Positions 15,668 to 15,722 of a stretch of 15,722 nucleotides of DNA are shown piece after piece (within the stretch, counting starts at the first letter, position 1; each line of letters starts with the position of its first letter). Below the pieces are notes generated by a model. It searched no databases, was not told where the DNA came from, and saw only the letters and a program-made list of their open reading frames with translations. Position numbers and translations under genes: made by a program. This DNA comes from Phoronis ovalis (taxonomy: Eukaryota; Phoronida; Phoronidae), in contig JAOXYB010026535.1 of assembly GCA_028565635.1 (NCBI GenBank), positions 1 through 15,722 of the forward strand, in the 5' to 3' direction.

Positions 15668-15722
15668 AAATACTGAAAGCTGATTGGTTAAAGCCACGTA
15701 AGTATAAACTAAATTATATATA

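Larger units (their letters stand above)
12193..15722. other. Upstream region of the P450, no gene recognised
   Basis: About 3.5 kb without a supportable gene on either strand. The longest frames (+14248-14487 and -13906-14223) have no recognised domain, and the second reads through a tandem repeat. Repeats and candidate regulatory sites are listed separately. Confidence 0.6.

Noticed and set aside
15592-15722. Start of a gene with a signal-peptide-like N-terminus at the window end
   Set aside because: ATG opens a frame with hydrophobic residues and a GTAAGT follows near 15699, but the same DNA holds the repeated 17-bp motif and no family was recognised.
1-15722. tRNA or rRNA genes
   Set aside because: I looked for B-box (GGTTCGANTCC) and cloverleaf patterns by eye on both strands and found none. 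tRNAscan-SE and Infernal were not available.

Overview
The window is animal nuclear DNA, AT-rich and intron-rich, most likely from a marine invertebrate. It holds two spliced protein-coding loci placed tail to tail. No bacterial-type operon, tRNA, rRNA or CRISPR was found. Both loci have short exons, GT-AG introns and consistent codon phases. The species cannot be named from the sequence alone.

Positions 358-2927 (+ strand) hold the 3' part of a copper type II, ascorbate-dependent monooxygenase gene of the DBH/MOXD1/tyramine beta-hydroxylase family. Five exons are visible and the 5' exons lie before the window. The reading frame carries an in-frame TAA at 1931-1933. Two copper-ligand histidines expected in this part of the family are replaced by Met and Tyr. 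The last intron also carries a damaged copy of the start of the last exon. I call it a probable pseudogene or non-catalytic paralogue.

Positions 6502-12192 (- strand) hold a complete cytochrome P450 gene of the CYP2 clan. Ten exons total 1503 nt and give 500 residues plus stop. It has a membrane anchor, a proline hinge, and intact ExxR, PERF and heme-cysteine motifs. Two otherwise conserved positions are altered: the helix C Trp of WxxxR is Leu116, and the I-helix acid is Ser297.

The two genes converge on a 3.5-kb spacer (about 2955-6435). The spacer contains small tandem duplications, a 76-bp tandem inverted-repeat cluster, an unrecognised open segment and a possible decayed transposase fragment. 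The monooxygenase intron at 1101-1804 has a strong foldback element. The P450 introns contain a 29-bp minisatellite and a cluster of AATAATCG repeats. The 3.5 kb upstream of the P450 (12193-15722) shows no recognisable gene. It holds a TA-rich probable core promoter, CRE-like palindromes, long-period degenerate repeats and a 27-bp perfect inverted repeat.

The sequence does not show that the two genes act together. Both encode monooxygenase families, but the first is probably inactive. I did not find a convincing undescribed multi-gene system. The best leads are the altered active sites of the two enzymes, the duplicated splice acceptor and the repeat elements.
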